From NCBI GenBank assembly GCA_934045905.1, contig OW203762.1:52911411-52975410 (forward strand): a stretch of 64,000 nt of DNA. The letters are read 5' to 3'. The DNA comes from Leuctra nigra. Its lineage: Eukaryota; Arthropoda; Insecta; Plecoptera; Leuctridae. The position numbers and the translations under genes were made by a program. The notes beneath the pieces are model-generated. The model was given only the letters and a program-made list of their open reading frames with translations, did no database searches and was not told the DNA's origin. Positions within the stretch are counted from its first letter, which is position 1; every line of letters starts with the position of its first letter. Below, one piece after another: positions 24,529 through 36,630 of this stretch.

Positions 24529-25128
24529 TCCTCGACCAGCTCACTGTCAAAGTGTCAGGAGAAAACTGACAGCTTTTTGACAGAGACAAACTTTTCTCGT
24601 AGAACACCAACGTTAAGTAAATACACACAAATAACCCAAATCAATAGGGAGTATGGCCAATGATCTAATTTATTCATTTTGGTTCGGCTTCACGGAAGAG
24701 CAGAAATACCCAAGTTCTTGTTTGTCGCTCTGAGCTCATAAATGACAATCACCGTTCGATATGCTGTGTAACCGCTCATTGGTTATCATGCAGTAGGCGA
24801 TGACAGTCCTGGGCAATATGAATCTAGGCATCCGTCAACCCCAAGGCGTCAGTCCCAAGGCCTAGGACACGCTGATCCAATAATCTCCGGGATAAAGCGA
24901 TCATCTATCGAGTCGAGATTAACGATCATTCAGTTGTCCTCACAGAAGACTGATATTGTACAGAGATTGTGAGAATAACCGCGTTTCCCGCATGTGAATT
25001 CGCCAAAGCATGCGAGTGTTATGCAATTGTAAGTGTCAAAGTGCTGAGCAGAGTTGCGCAAGACTCGTTAGCGTCGCGCAGGCCAGCAACTTTCACACTG
25101 CGCCAAAACTCATTCCTTCGGCGTCGTG

Positions 25129-26148
25129 ACGTCACGGATGTTCTGCACTGTCTGACCTTGAGGTGCGATCATGTAACTCTCACGTCATACGTCACGGATG
25201 TTCTGCACTGTCTGACCTTGAGGTGCGATCATGTAACTCTCACGTCATACGTCACGGATGTTCTGCACTGTCTGACCTTGAGGTGCGATCATGTAACTCT
25301 CACGTCATACGTCACGGATGTTCTGCACTGTCTGACCTTGAGGTGCGATCATGTAACTCTCACGTCATACGTCACGGATGTTCTGCACTGTCTGACCTTG
25401 AGGTGCGATCATGTAACTCTCACGTCATACGTCACGGATGTTCTGCACTGTCTGACCTTGAGGTGCGATCATGTAACTCTCACGTCATACGTCACGGATG
25501 TTCTGCACTGTCTGACCTTGAGGTGCGATCATGTAACTCTCACGTCATACGTCACGAATGTTCTGCACTGTCTGACCTTGAGGTGCGATCATGTAACTCT
25601 CACGTCATACGTCACGGATGTTCTGCACTGTCTGACCTTGAGGTGCGATCATGTAACTCTCACGTCATACGTCACGGATGTTCTGCACTGTCTGACCTTG
25701 AGGTGCGATTATGTAACTCTCACGTCATACGTCACGGATGTTCTGCACTGTCTGACCTTGAGGTGCGATCATGTAACTCTCACGTCATACGTCACGGATG
25801 TTCTGCACTGTCTGACCTTGAGGTGCGATCATGTAACTCTCACGTCATACGTCACGGATGTTCTGCACTGTCTGACCTTGAGGTGCGATCATGTAACTCT
25901 CACGTCATACGTCACGGATGTTCTGCACTGTCTGACCTTGAGGTGCGATCATGTAACTCTCACGTCATACGTCACGGATGTTCTGCACTGTCTGACCTTG
26001 AGGTGCGATCATGTAACTCTCACGTCATACGTCACGGATGTTCTGCACTGTCTGACCTTGAGGTGCGATCATGTAACTCTCACGTCATACGTCACGGATG
26101 TTCTGCACTGTCTGACCTTGAGGTGCAATCATGTAACTCTCACGTCAT
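25129..26148. repeat. 60-bp tandem repeat, 17 units
   Basis: Seventeen consecutive units of exactly 60 bp beginning GTCACGGATGTTCTGCACTG and ending CTCACGTCATAC. Only three single-base differences from the consensus are visible inside the array: GGATG to GAATG near 25557, GATCATG to GATTATG near 25710, and GCGATC to GCAATC near 26127. The length is divisible by three and two frames are stop-free, giving frames of 412 codons (20-residue unit VTDVLHCLTLRCDHVTLTSY) and 349 codons. All three variants would change an amino acid in both frames, which gives no sign of protein selection. The unit has two half-CRE motifs (ACGTCAT, ACGTCAC). Confidence 0.96.
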
Positions 26149-28447
26149 GCACAGAGCAAGTTGGCTCAGAGTGTCTGCTTCTACTCCCGGGTCGTCATTC
26201 CCGCTGAGGTAAAATGATGGGAACTTTCGCTACTAATATGCTACGCCCATCTCCTTCCCACCGTCCTCTCATCGGTCGCCATTAGTCTGGTTGCAGAACA
26301 GTGCGACTAGTAATATTAAATGTCACTCAACATTCAATGAATATTATTCAATACGGCATGATGAGAAGCATATCGCGGTATACAAAGTTGTCATTTTATG
26401 ATCCCCTCTAGGATTAGTCATGATGGACTCTAGTCAAGACAATTGAGACACGCTTCTGACATTTCTTTATTTCACAGCAAGTGTCTTACTGCATAATCTC
26501 TTTATTACTGAATCCGAGACAATAAACTTGAAATAGTAAGTAAAGATGTCGGTACTTCGGATGTACACCAATAAACTGCGAGGCAATTGGAAGGCATTCG
26601 CGGATATAAATTCATTTGTTCTGAACTGTAAATTTAATCCTCTCGAGATGTACTTGAGATAGTGGCGAGACTTCCACTTGGTTAGATAAGATTTAAACTT
26701 ATCGAAATCTTGAGCAAGATTAGGCAGATCCATGTTTCTGGTGCCAATGCCAATGTCGTAATATCGGAGTTCGTGAATTCCTCGCACTTGACTGAACACA
26801 CAATCTACTTCCGAGCAGAGCCAGAGTTCGCCGTGAATCATCGGCCAGAGTGACGGATATGAACCTGGGTGGAAACTAAGCTCAAATAACTATGTTTTGT
26901 CCAGAAAGTCGCGTGTGCTTGGCGAGTTATCGGCCCTGAAAGCAGCCCACTCCTGGAGGCAGAGGCAGAGTTCGTGCGCTCATAATTCTGCTTTCAACAT
27001 TGACTTTAGAGACTTAGAGTTTCCTTGAATAACGTTAATATTAAACTACCTGATCGATTTTCTCAGTAAAAGTGTAGTGAAGAACTCTGCTCGGTGCCTC
27101 AACATGTCACTTGTGTCGGCGCGGACGTCGAAATAGTTCGCATTCAGCGCCGCGACGCCGACGTCAGCCAGCCAGCCGGGCGTCGCGGCGCTCTTCATTC
27201 CGACATTTCAATCTCAAGCACGTACCACGGGGTCGGCGTCGTCATTTACCACCCTCCACGTTGACGACTCTCTCTCTCTGTTGTTCTATTTTTTCGCTAC
27301 TCTCTTTTTACTCTCTCTTCTCCTGTTATGTTTGAGGACTCTCCTAATACGCCGCAACGCTGAGTGTCTCGCGAAATCCAATCTGTCCTCGGGATGTTAC
27401 GAGCCCCCCACCCCCACCTCCACCCCCAGCCACCCCCGCTGACAGTGGATATTACATTCATGAGCAACCGCGAGAAAGATGCTATTTATACAATCGCGAA
27501 TCGAGACAGGTGCGGCCGCGAATCGATTAGTGGAAGTTATTTTTAAAAAGTCGTGAAAATGGCGAAGATATTAAATGTTTTCGTTTTTATTATCATTCAA
27601 CAGATCCATTAACGAAATGACATCGGTAATATCAGTAAGGAGGTTGTTCACACTCTGTTAAGCACACAATGAGACGGAGTTTGTACACCCCTGTCAAATG
27701 AATGAACAATGCCAGGATTCGTATGTGTTGGCTGCCCTTTGTAATAAGTTGACCCACTCTCTTGTTAAGCATTGAATTGAGTGTAATCTACTTGATGGCA
27801 TTATCATTGAATAAGTGTGCAATTATTTGATAATATAAAGGGGTGGCTAAAACACGTACCACGCTTTATTATGCGAATTAGTATTAAGAAGTTCTGTGAG
27901 AATTATACATGCGACCCGACAATTACTTGTGGAGCTGTAGTCCATTTGCCAACGGTTAACAGAGCAACTAAAACAAACCTTCCTGACTCCACGACAAACG
28001 CGATCAAAGTGAATTAAACATTGATACAGCGCGGTGCGGCGCAACCGGAAAGGGGCCTAAAGTGAAAATCTGATTTGGAAACCATGTCCACAAAGTTATG
28101 GATTCTTTTGGATTGAATAATTGAAATGCTCTCTTCAGCATCGGCGGGTTTGATTCCGTTCACTAATTCCCGCTTTCGGTGGATGAGAGCTTAAATGTTG
28201 ATGAATGGAACACGCACGTTGGGAAAGGGTGAGCGAAACTGTCACCTGCAGAAGATTTGCGTGTTTCGAACCGGAACTTCCTGCAGTAATCGTGAACCAG
28301 TGGCGGATCGGATCCCTCCAACACATGCTCCGCCCGCCACTGACTTGCTGATGCATCGAGCAACTCTGATAACACGTATCAATGCACACGTATTCGCTGC
28401 AATGTAGAAGCCATAGTTTCCATACAGTATTATTTTATAATACTAGG
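26149..28447. other. Intergenic DNA, no gene recognised
   Basis: The longest frame, 124 codons on the minus strand at 26467-26841, begins at a real ATG but has no recognisable domain. Around 27100-27340 the sequence is GC-rich, then strongly pyrimidine-rich (CT runs). A C-run cluster follows at 27404 and is listed separately. Confidence 0.4.
27404..27437 (-). other. G-quadruplex/i-motif tract on the minus strand
   Basis: Four C-runs of five or six with loops of 1, 7 and 5 bases (CCCCCC-A-CCCCC-ACCTCCA-CCCCC-AGCCA-CCCCC). The minus strand therefore fits the G3+N1-7 pattern. Confidence 0.65.
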
Positions 28448-29104
28448 AAAACGCTCTGTGTAACGCGTTGATGAGCGAGCACGGGTACGTGCAAATTCTC
28501 GAACCGGAAATGCGTACACAACGCAAAGAAAACATTATACATTCATATTTAATTGAAATATGATCACTCAATCAATAAAAAAGTATATTATACTTTTCAT
28601 CGAAACTTGAAAATAGCATCTAAGCACCATGGTAAATATAGCAAATCAGATCAATTCAAGTGGCACTAGAAAACATTCATTTCGATACTTCATTACTGAC
28701 AGATATTAAAAATGTCAATAAGTTCATACGTTCTTAACTGATTGGGATGAAATGTTGGTCTTAATGATCATGCAAAATATGAGTTTGATCAGAATTATCG
28801 AAGACCGTTTTCATTTTTCAGCCTATCAGGAGACATTTATTTAAATTTTAATTAATGAATGGATTTCAAATATAATAAGGGCCTGCAAACAGATAAGGTT
28901 GGTTTTACATGTGTGCAAAATTTCAGATCGATCGCTGAAACGGTGCAACCTGTGTATCGGCTATTAGCAGACAAAAAAAAAAAAAAAAAAAAAAAAACAG
29001 AGGTCCGTGCCAAACGAGCCAAAAGCAGACGCTCGCTTCGCTCGCTCAATAATATAATATTATACATACTTCTCAATTTCATAAACTAGAAATTGTGTCT
29101 CTTA
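28448..29104 (+). repeat. Dispersed repeat family, copy 1
   Basis: Several blocks match the copy at 52.7-54.1 kb in the same order: AACGCTCTGTG-AACGCGTTG followed by GAGCGAGC at the left end, AAATGTTGGTC with ATGCAAA-TTTGATC, ACATGTGTGCAAAATTTCAG followed by TCGATCG, and CAGAGGTCCGTGCCAAA followed by CGCTCGCTTCG and TGTCTCTT near the right end. A run of 25 A lies between the last two blocks. No coding capacity is seen. It is probably a non-autonomous transposon, but its class is not resolved. Confidence 0.6.
28973..28997 (+). repeat. Poly(A) run of 25
   Basis: Uninterrupted A tract inside dispersed-repeat copy 1. Its counterpart in the second copy is a 42-bp perfect palindrome. Confidence 0.9.
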
Positions 29105-29231
29105 GAAAAAAATCGTTCTTGGGAAATCAGCAAGTATGAATGAACTGCATTTAATATAAAATTTGTATACACCAATGTGAAAAGAGCGGTGTGATATTGT
29201 ATTCTTTAACAAGATTCTGTGTTGGTTGATA

Positions 29232-29370
29232 ATTGAAAATGAAATCGTTTGCCCGATCAACTGCAAATTTGGCATATTCATTGGGACCAACATTTTAGAA
29301 GTTATTGACAATTTTCAGACAAATCTGTCGCGAACTTCAAGAGTTATTGACATTTTACTGACATTTTATG
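29232..29370 (-). repeat. Inverted fragment of the same dispersed family
   Basis: Read on the minus strand, AAAATGTTGGTCCCAATGA followed by GCAGTTGATCGGGC matches the AAATGTTGGTC...TTGATCGG module of the copies at 28.7 and 52.9 kb, and AAAATGTCAATAA recurs just outside both modules. It lies about 500 bp from its sister module in opposite orientation, so the locus could fold back. Confidence 0.5.
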
Positions 29371-31156
29371 CTCGTTTTGAAATATTTTATATTTTATGAA
29401 AACGAAATTTCAAGGACATATCCCAGCTACTTTGACGCATTTGATTGGGTTGTCGTTCCCGCTGTTTCCAGGGTCTGTAGGGCAGCAACTTTCACACGCA
29501 TATTAATTCGAATGAAAGCTCGATTATCAACCCATACAAAGACCGTCTGTGACGTATTGAATGAACAGAAAGCCTTGCATCTTGTCCTTCATGAGCCGTG
29601 GAGGTGCCCGGTCCGATCCATCATACATAATTTCACAACGAAATGTCTGGATTACATTGTTCATTGTACTTCTCTGACACCATTCAATTGGCTAATTAAA
29701 ACAGAGCTACAAATAATCCGCCAGCTTTAAACACATGGAAACTGATCTCAGAGCAACTCTCCGTTAATTCGCCAAATTTAGCATTCTTATCGCTTTCAGA
29801 CTTGGAACACCCGTATCAGACATTTAAGCCTTCATCTAAAAGCCTTCGGATTAGTTTCATGAACTTAAAGTCTTTGTTCAAGCACACAGTGATCGATTAA
29901 TTAATCCACAATCAGCTTATCGATTAAGGCTGTAACTTCTTCTTCAGGGCGTCGCACGGAATAACGTATTTTTTTCTGGCAAAGAAAATGTTAAAAATTT
30001 GACAGTGACAAAAACACTCAACTTACTGTTAAATGTTATGTTATGCTCTGACAGCTAAATATGCTCCATTTCGAATTTAAAATTGTTTAACTGGAATTTT
30101 AAACCATTGTTTTTTTCTCTTATTGACGAAGTCTATGCCCGAAGAATATTCGCTTGAGTGTCACTTGAGACACGCGTGAGTGTCGTCCCGTGTGCAGACA
30201 CGCCGCGACACGCGTGAGATCGATCGACCGACGCCGGCGACGCCTCATGGCAGCCATCGCGACGCCAGCTGGCCACGCCCAACCCACGCCGGCGACTCGT
30301 TTGCTCGATTTCTATAATACATTCTATAATTAAACCAGGAATTAAATGTTACAAGCATTTTTATGCTACTTGTCATTATTCGGTTAATGATCGATTCCGT
30401 AGTTTAAGTCACGATAAATTCGACGTTATGTCGGCGATTAAATGCAGCCATGTTATAGCGCCGTAATTAAAACATGAATGTTTATTGGTTTTATGTACTA
30501 AATGCAGAATCCAATATTATGTTCTAAAATAGCTGGAGCTTGACGAAATGCAATGCAGTATGCGTCAGCAAATCGATATTGGAAATCGCATACAAATAAT
30601 TATCCGCCATTTTGATGCAGTACAGAAAGGATTTTCAGACATCAAAGAAAATTGCTTTCATACATAGGTTGTTTTAGTACCTCTCTAGTTTCAACAAACA
30701 AAATTTAAATTCCGTTTTATAGGCCATTTCACCGACATGAGCTGGTTTCGAGAGCGCTAAACGATGTGGAGAGCCAATCAGATCGGCAGTTTTCCTCAGC
30801 TAGGGATTGTGTCGAGGGATTGGTGGACCATGTAGGGATCCGAAGAGCTCGGGGCTCACATGTGACAAAGACAGACGTCCCGACATGTAGAGGAGCAGGA
30901 GAAGGAGGGGATATGATGAGAATTCCGAGTCCTCTCTGACGTTAAACAAAGATGTTTGTCATTCCGATCAGAAATTCAATTCAGTTTTCTCCGGTGCGTC
31001 TCGTCTTCCCTGTCAAAATGAACAACACTCCTGAACTTGACTGCTCGTTTTGCGAAACAACATGGAAAAGCTCATCCCAGATAAGGTTACCTGGAGCTTT
31101 GAGCAAACATTTCAGAGAGATCCTCCCCGTGAAGACATGGGGCTGAGTTATAATAA
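29371..31156. other. AT-rich intergenic DNA
   Basis: No gene or repeat could be supported. The frame of 120 codons at 29368-29730 is unrecognised. A CpG-rich patch at about 30160-30300 contains several ACACGCG/CGTGAG repeats of the same short words. Confidence 0.4.
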
Positions 31157-32562
31157 CATCATGTTACTGAGTTCAACATTTATGATACTGAGTTCAACAT
31201 ACATGATACTGAGATATACAACCCATGACACTGAGTTACAACATCCTTGATACTGAGTCCAACATCCATGATACTAAGTTCCAACATCATGCAGATACTG
31301 AGTTATGAAATCCATGATACTGAGTTCAACATCCATGATACTGAGTTCAATATTCATGATACTGAGTTCAACATTCATGATACTGCGTTCAACATCCATG
31401 ATATTGAGTCCAACATCCATGATACTAAGTTCCAACATCATGCAGATACTGAGTTATGAAATCCATGATACTGAGTGTCAACATCCTTGATACTGAGTCC
31501 AACATCCATGACACTGAGTTACAACATCCTTGATACTGAGTCCAACATCCATGATACTGAGTTACAACATCCTTGATACTGAGTCCAACATCCATGATAT
31601 TGAGTGTCAACATCCATGACACTGAGTTACAACATCCTTGATACTGAGTCCAACATCCATGATACTGAGTTACAACATCCTTGATACTGAGTCCAACATC
31701 AATGATATTGAGTGTCAACATCCATGACACTGAGTTACAACATCCTTGATACTGAGTCCAACATCCATGATACTAAGTTCCAACATCATGATACTGAGTT
31801 ATGAAATCCATGATACTGAGTGTGAACATCCATGATACTGAGTTCAACATCCATGATATTGAGTGTCAACATCCATGATATTGAGTTCAACATTTATGAT
31901 ACTGAGTGTCAACATCCATGATACTGAATTCCAACATCATGATACTGAGTTCAATATTCATGATACTGAGTTCAACATCCATGATACTGAGTTATGAAAT
32001 CCATGATACTGAGTGTCAACATCCATGATACTGAGTTCAACATCCATGATATTGAGTGTCAACATCCATGATATTGAGTTCAACATCCATGATACTAAGT
32101 TCCAACATCATGATACTGAGTTATGAAATCCATGATACTGAGTGTCAACATCCATGATACTGAGTTAAACATCCATGATATTGAATGTCAACATCCATGA
32201 TATTTAGTTCTACATTCATGATACTGAGTGTCAACATCCATGATACTGAATTCCAACATCATGATACTGAGTTTAATATTCATGATACTGAGTTCAACAT
32301 CCATGATACTGCGTTCAACATCCATGATACTGAGTCCAACATCCATGATACTAAGTTCCAACATCATGATACTGAGTAATGAAATCCATGATACTGAGTG
32401 TCAACATCCATGATACTGAGTTCAACATCCATGATACTTAGTTCAACATCCATGATATTGAGTTTCGACATCCATGCTACTGAGTTCGAACATCATGATA
32501 CCTACTGAGTTCTAGCATTCATAATGCTGATTTTCAACATCCAGAATAGTTTTAACATCCAC
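31157..32562. repeat. 20-22-bp minisatellite with irregular higher-order blocks
   Basis: About 65 units of CATGATACTGAGTTCAACATC and variants (GAGTCCAACATC, GAGTGTCAACATC, AAGTTCCAACATCATG, GAGTTATGAAATC, TTGATACTGAGT). Longer blocks recur: the sequence of variants around 31764-31880 returns near 32090-32200 and 32340-32440, and a block with CATGCAGATACTGAG occurs at 31290 and 31440. Unit lengths of 20-22 bp shift phase, so open frames inside are short. The last units decay before 32563. Confidence 0.93.
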
Positions 32563-32867
32563 CAAGCCAAATGATTTCGCTTGTTTCTGGTCGAATGACT
32601 CGATGCGATTCTCGTTGCATAACCAGTTGACACATGTCATGGATATACGTGGATCGTTTCCTGTACTTGTAGCCATCATAGACGTCACAATTCATTCATT
32701 CTCTCGTCCATTCATACATTTGATTGATAACAGCCGGTCAGAGCCAAGGACAGAGTGTCTAAACGGAACCAATTTCACGGACAAAAGTCTCCCGCCGATT
32801 GATATCATTGCTTTTTTATTCGTGTTAATATCCTCGTGTGATCCTGAGAAGCTGCGCGCGCCGGTCA

Positions 32868-33300
32868 GTTCTGTAGGAGCGTCTCAATTATCAGTTATAG
32901 GAGCGTCTCACTTTTGAGCGTCTCAGTTATAGGTCTCAACTTGCGACTGTCAGTTATAGGAGCGTCTCAATTATAGGAGCGTCTCAGTTAAGAGAGTTAT
33001 CGACCTGAGACTGTCAGTTATAGGAGCGTCTCACTTATAGGAGCGTCTCAGTTAAAAGAGTTATCAACTTGAGACTGTCAGTTATAGGAGCGTCTCACTT
33101 ATATAGGAGCGTCTCAGTTAAGAGAGTTATCGACCTGAGACTGTCAGTTATAGGAGCGTCTCACTTATAGGAGCGTCTCAGTTAAAAGAGTTATCAACCT
33201 GAGACTGTCAGTTATAGGAGCGTCTAACATATAGGAGCGTCTTAGTTAATATAGTTATCGACCTGAGACTGTCAGTTATAGTTATAGAGTAAAAACGTCT
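32868..33300. repeat. TATAGGAGCG minisatellite, 64-66-bp higher-order unit
   Basis: Base unit GTTATAGGAGCGTCTCA (17 bp). Two base units plus a linker with GAGTTATCRACCTGAGACTG make blocks of 64-66 bp (landmarks at 33011, 33075, 33141 and 33205). Linkers alternate between AGAGAGTTATCGACC and AAAAGAGTTATCAAC, so a two-block period also exists. It shares the core TATAGGAGCG with the array starting 2.1 kb downstream. Confidence 0.92.
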
Positions 33301-35457
33301 CAGATGGGAGCTCCTCTCCTAGCGTAGAAGATTCTCGGCCGACTTGGACATTTGTTTCCTCCAGTTTCCTTCGTTCAACAAAATATGATAATTTGTAGAT
33401 TTTTCTTTTACTTTGTCACCAGAGCGCGTTGCATGTCGAATAGGTTCAATCATTCACGGATAAAAAGCGTCTGGACGGATCCATGATATTATTTCTATTT
33501 TCGCTCATTCATTAGCGTCTTCTTTTTGTCGTAGACAAGCAACTTGTTTGCGTCGCCGTCGGAGGGCGCGCGCTGCGAACTGTGTCAATCAATACCGACG
33601 CATCAATCATCGCACAGGGTTCGCAGTCACCTAGGACTTTCTCGAGGAACTAATCACGCTCAGTTATTAGCACGACGACTGCTTTCTCGGTATTGATGTA
33701 GGATTCTGTACCGTGGACCCATCTGCATTGCAGTCGGGTGCTGGGGCGGCGCGGGGGGCGGCGGGGGCGTGGGAGGTACCCCCGTCCCACCCCCACCTCA
33801 ACCCCCCCTTCACCATCACAGCCCTGGAAAATTGTTCACCATCAAGGCAACCCATTGAATCGATTCAGGCTGTGAAATATCTTTTGGGCATTAGAGAATG
33901 TAACAAAGGGGTAGACAATGTAATGGATATATAGTAGGCACAGTAATTCACGGTGATGTTTTAGTATTGTTGGTTTTCCAATGTAATCCATATTTAATGC
34001 GGTTTGTAGCCCGAGGAAATGCGAGTGTAATGCACTGTCAATGTAGTCTGTTATTGATAGACTCCCGAAACCAAGCCAACGGACTGACTTCAATTATTCA
34101 CACTCAGCCTAGTTCACTTTTAAGAGCATATTCGGAAAAAAGAAGTCCTTCATGTAGTTGCAATATTGTGGTCGCGAAGCGAGCAAGGCTGACGCGAAAC
34201 AATGCATGCACCTTGAGGGTATTGTGAGAGCTGTCCTCTGATTATGCGTTACGTGCACGGCAAGTGAATGGCAGCTGACATTAGATTTTCGATAATTGAC
34301 AGATAAATGTAAAAAGAGCAATGAAGGATACACGGTATATTTTGTACTTGAATTCAGGTAGTTTTTGTTTTAAATGAGATCATGAAAATAATCACAACTT
34401 GAACCTAATAATAAGCTATACAATCGGAAAGAGTCATAAAAGGTACAAACATTCCTGGCAAATGATTCACAATGTAAATAGCATAAATACGTACAAACAT
34501 GCAGAGAGGCTATTTTAGTAAAGAAAAATGATTTTCGGATAAGTTGTTAAACTTCCTCGACTTTTTCACTACTTTTGTATCTCTGCCGTAATTGTTGTAC
34601 GGAGGAAACCACTGGACAATATACTGGACAATATACTGAACAATACATTTGTGAACGTTTGTAACCTTGTTTTTCTTGTCTAAATAATGTTTTAATACAA
34701 ATTGATAAATGATTTGATGTTCGTTCGATTAGTGAAATGAAATGTCACGAGAAGTATTGGGCTATCGAGCGGTTTTGTCCCATGGGTCAGACACTCGTTG
34801 CAGCGGCGTTGGGAAGAGAAAACCCGGCATTTGAACGAACTAATATCTTGTCTTGCTAATTTAGAGGAACAGAAACAGAACCAACAGGCAATTTGGGAAT
34901 TGTACTTAATACATTACACTAGCAGGTTTTGTAGTAGAAAACCAGGAGCCAAGTGAGGCACAGAATAACGATCCAGAAACTACCTTCGCGAAGTCTGCTT
35001 TTGCTGGAGAAGTCCCGGTCCCATGAAGTTCAAGGCATTTGTATAAATTAAGCACAGAAATTAAATGAGTAATGGGTTTTCATCGCGGCTGCTACAGAAT
35101 TCTAATGGCGCCATTTAAAGGAATTGTTTTTCAAAGATTACGCCGAGCTACAGACGGGCGAGTGTCTCTCCTTTAATTAAAAACTACGGCGTTTCGGGGA
35201 AAGCGACGAAGAATACTCGGATTGGTTTTCCTGAAAGCGAGCGATTCTGCCTTGGTGATGCGCAGGTGATCAATCATCAAGTTGTGTACACCCTTTGTAA
35301 CACACGTACAAATAAAACCAGTGTATAAATAAATAATCGCAGCGAAATGTCGCAATGCTGCAGAAGATGAGATTTACGAGCAGCGTTAATCCGGTAGTAA
35401 ACGCTTTCGTTGTGATTTTATGTGAGTCGACGAGATGAGCAAATATTCTTGCTCATT
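33301..35457. other. Intergenic DNA, no gene recognised
   Basis: AT-rich apart from a very GC-rich patch at 33730-33810. Three short repeats of ATACTGGACAATATACTG type occur near 34615-34645. No gene could be supported. Confidence 0.4.
33736..33767 (+). other. G-quadruplex-forming motif
   Basis: GGG-TGCT-GGGG-CGGCGC-GGGGGG-CGGC-GGGGG on the plus strand fits G3+N1-7. It is followed by GTGGGA...TCCCAC, which can form a stem, and by a C-rich tract. Confidence 0.65.
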
Positions 35458-36290
35458 GGTGCGATATGTCGGCTATAGGAGCGAGGATGTCGACTATAAG
35501 AGCGATATGTCGGCTATAGGAGCGAGGATGACGACTATAGGAGCGATATGTCGGCTATAGGACCGAGGATGACGCCTATAGGAACGGTATGTCGGCTATA
35601 GGAGCGATATGTCGGCTATAGGAGCGAGGATGTCGACTATAAGAGCGATATGTCGGCTATAGGAGCGATATGTCGGCTATAGGAGCGAGGATGTCGACTA
35701 TAAGAGCGATATGTCGGCTATAGGAGCGATATGTCGGCTATAGGAGCGAGGATGTCGACTATAAGAGCGATATGTCGGCTATAGGAGCGATATGTCGGCT
35801 ATAGGAGCGAGGATGTCGACTATAAGAGCGATATGTCGGCTATAGGAGCGAGGATGACGCCTATAGGAGCGATATGTCGGCTATAGGAGCGAGGATGTCG
35901 ACTATAAGAGCGATATGTCGGCTATAGGAGCGAGGATGACGCCTATAGGAGCGAGGATGTCGACTATAAGAGCGATATGTCGACTATAAGAGCGATATGT
36001 CGGCTATAGAAGCGAGGATGACGCCTATAGGAGCGATATGTCGGCTATAGGAGCGAGGATGTCAACTATAAGAGCGATATGTCGGCTATAGGAGCGAGGA
36101 TGACGCCTATAGGAGCGAGGATGTCGACTATAAGAGCGATATATCTGCTATATGAGCGAGGATGTCGGCTATAGGAGCGAGGATGTCGCATATAAGAGCT
36201 ATATCTGCTAAATGAGCGAGGATGTCGCATATAAGAGCGATATATCTGCTATAGGAGCGATATGTCGGCTATATGAGCGAGGATGTCGGC
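35458..36290. repeat. 20/21-bp minisatellite (GAGCGATATGTCGGCTATAG), 61-bp higher-order unit
   Basis: Units alternate between the 20-bp form GAGCGATATGTCGGCTATAG, the 21-bp form starting GAGCGAGGATGTCGACTATA, and a GAGCGAGGATGACGCCTATAG form. One 21-bp and two 20-bp units form a 61-bp block repeated in the stretch 35625-35830. The GCCTATAG form grades into the neighbouring GCCTGTAC array. Confidence 0.93.
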
Positions 36291-36630
36291 TGTACGAGCG
36301 AGGATGACGCCTGTACGAGCGAGGATGACGCCTGTACGAGCGACGATGACGCCTGTACGAGCGAGGATGACGCCTGTACGAGCGACGATGACGCCTGTAC
36401 GAGCGAGGATGACGCCTGTACGAGCGAGGATGACGCCTGTACGAGCGACGATGACGCCTGTACGAGCGAGGATGACGCCTGTACGAGCGACGATGACGCC
36501 TGTACGAGCGACGATGACGCCTGTACGAGCGAGGATGACGCCTGTACGAGCGAGGATGACGCCTGTACGAGCAAGGATGACGCCTGTACGAGCGAAGATG
36601 ACGCCTGTACGAGCGAGGATGACGCTTATC
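36291..36630. repeat. 21-bp minisatellite (GAGCGAGGATGACGCCTGTAC)
   Basis: About 16 units of exactly 21 bp, differing mainly by GAGGAT versus GACGAT. It continues directly from the preceding array and differs by TGTAC for TATAG. Because 21 is a multiple of three and the unit is stop-free, open frames of 100-180 codons occur on both strands (DACTSED, RHPRSYR, SSLVQAS repeats). They look like consequences of the repeat. Confidence 0.94.

Larger units (their letters stand above)
21161..25128. other. Intergenic DNA with several CRE-like sites
   Basis: No recognisable gene. The stretch holds several GACGTC motifs (near 22199, 23028, 23137, 23812, 24394, 24406, 24420), a CAT/CTT trinucleotide tract, an X-box-like palindrome and one coding-looking frame on the minus strand; the last three are listed separately. 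Confidence 0.4.

Noticed and set aside
24969..26207. 412-codon gene with a 20-residue cysteine-bearing repeat
   Set aside because: The repeat is open in two frames, all visible variants are non-synonymous in both, and no splice or promoter signals support it.
26467..26841. 124-codon minus-strand frame with a real ATG
   Set aside because: No recognisable domain, no splice or promoter context, and its length is not unusual for chance in this much sequence.
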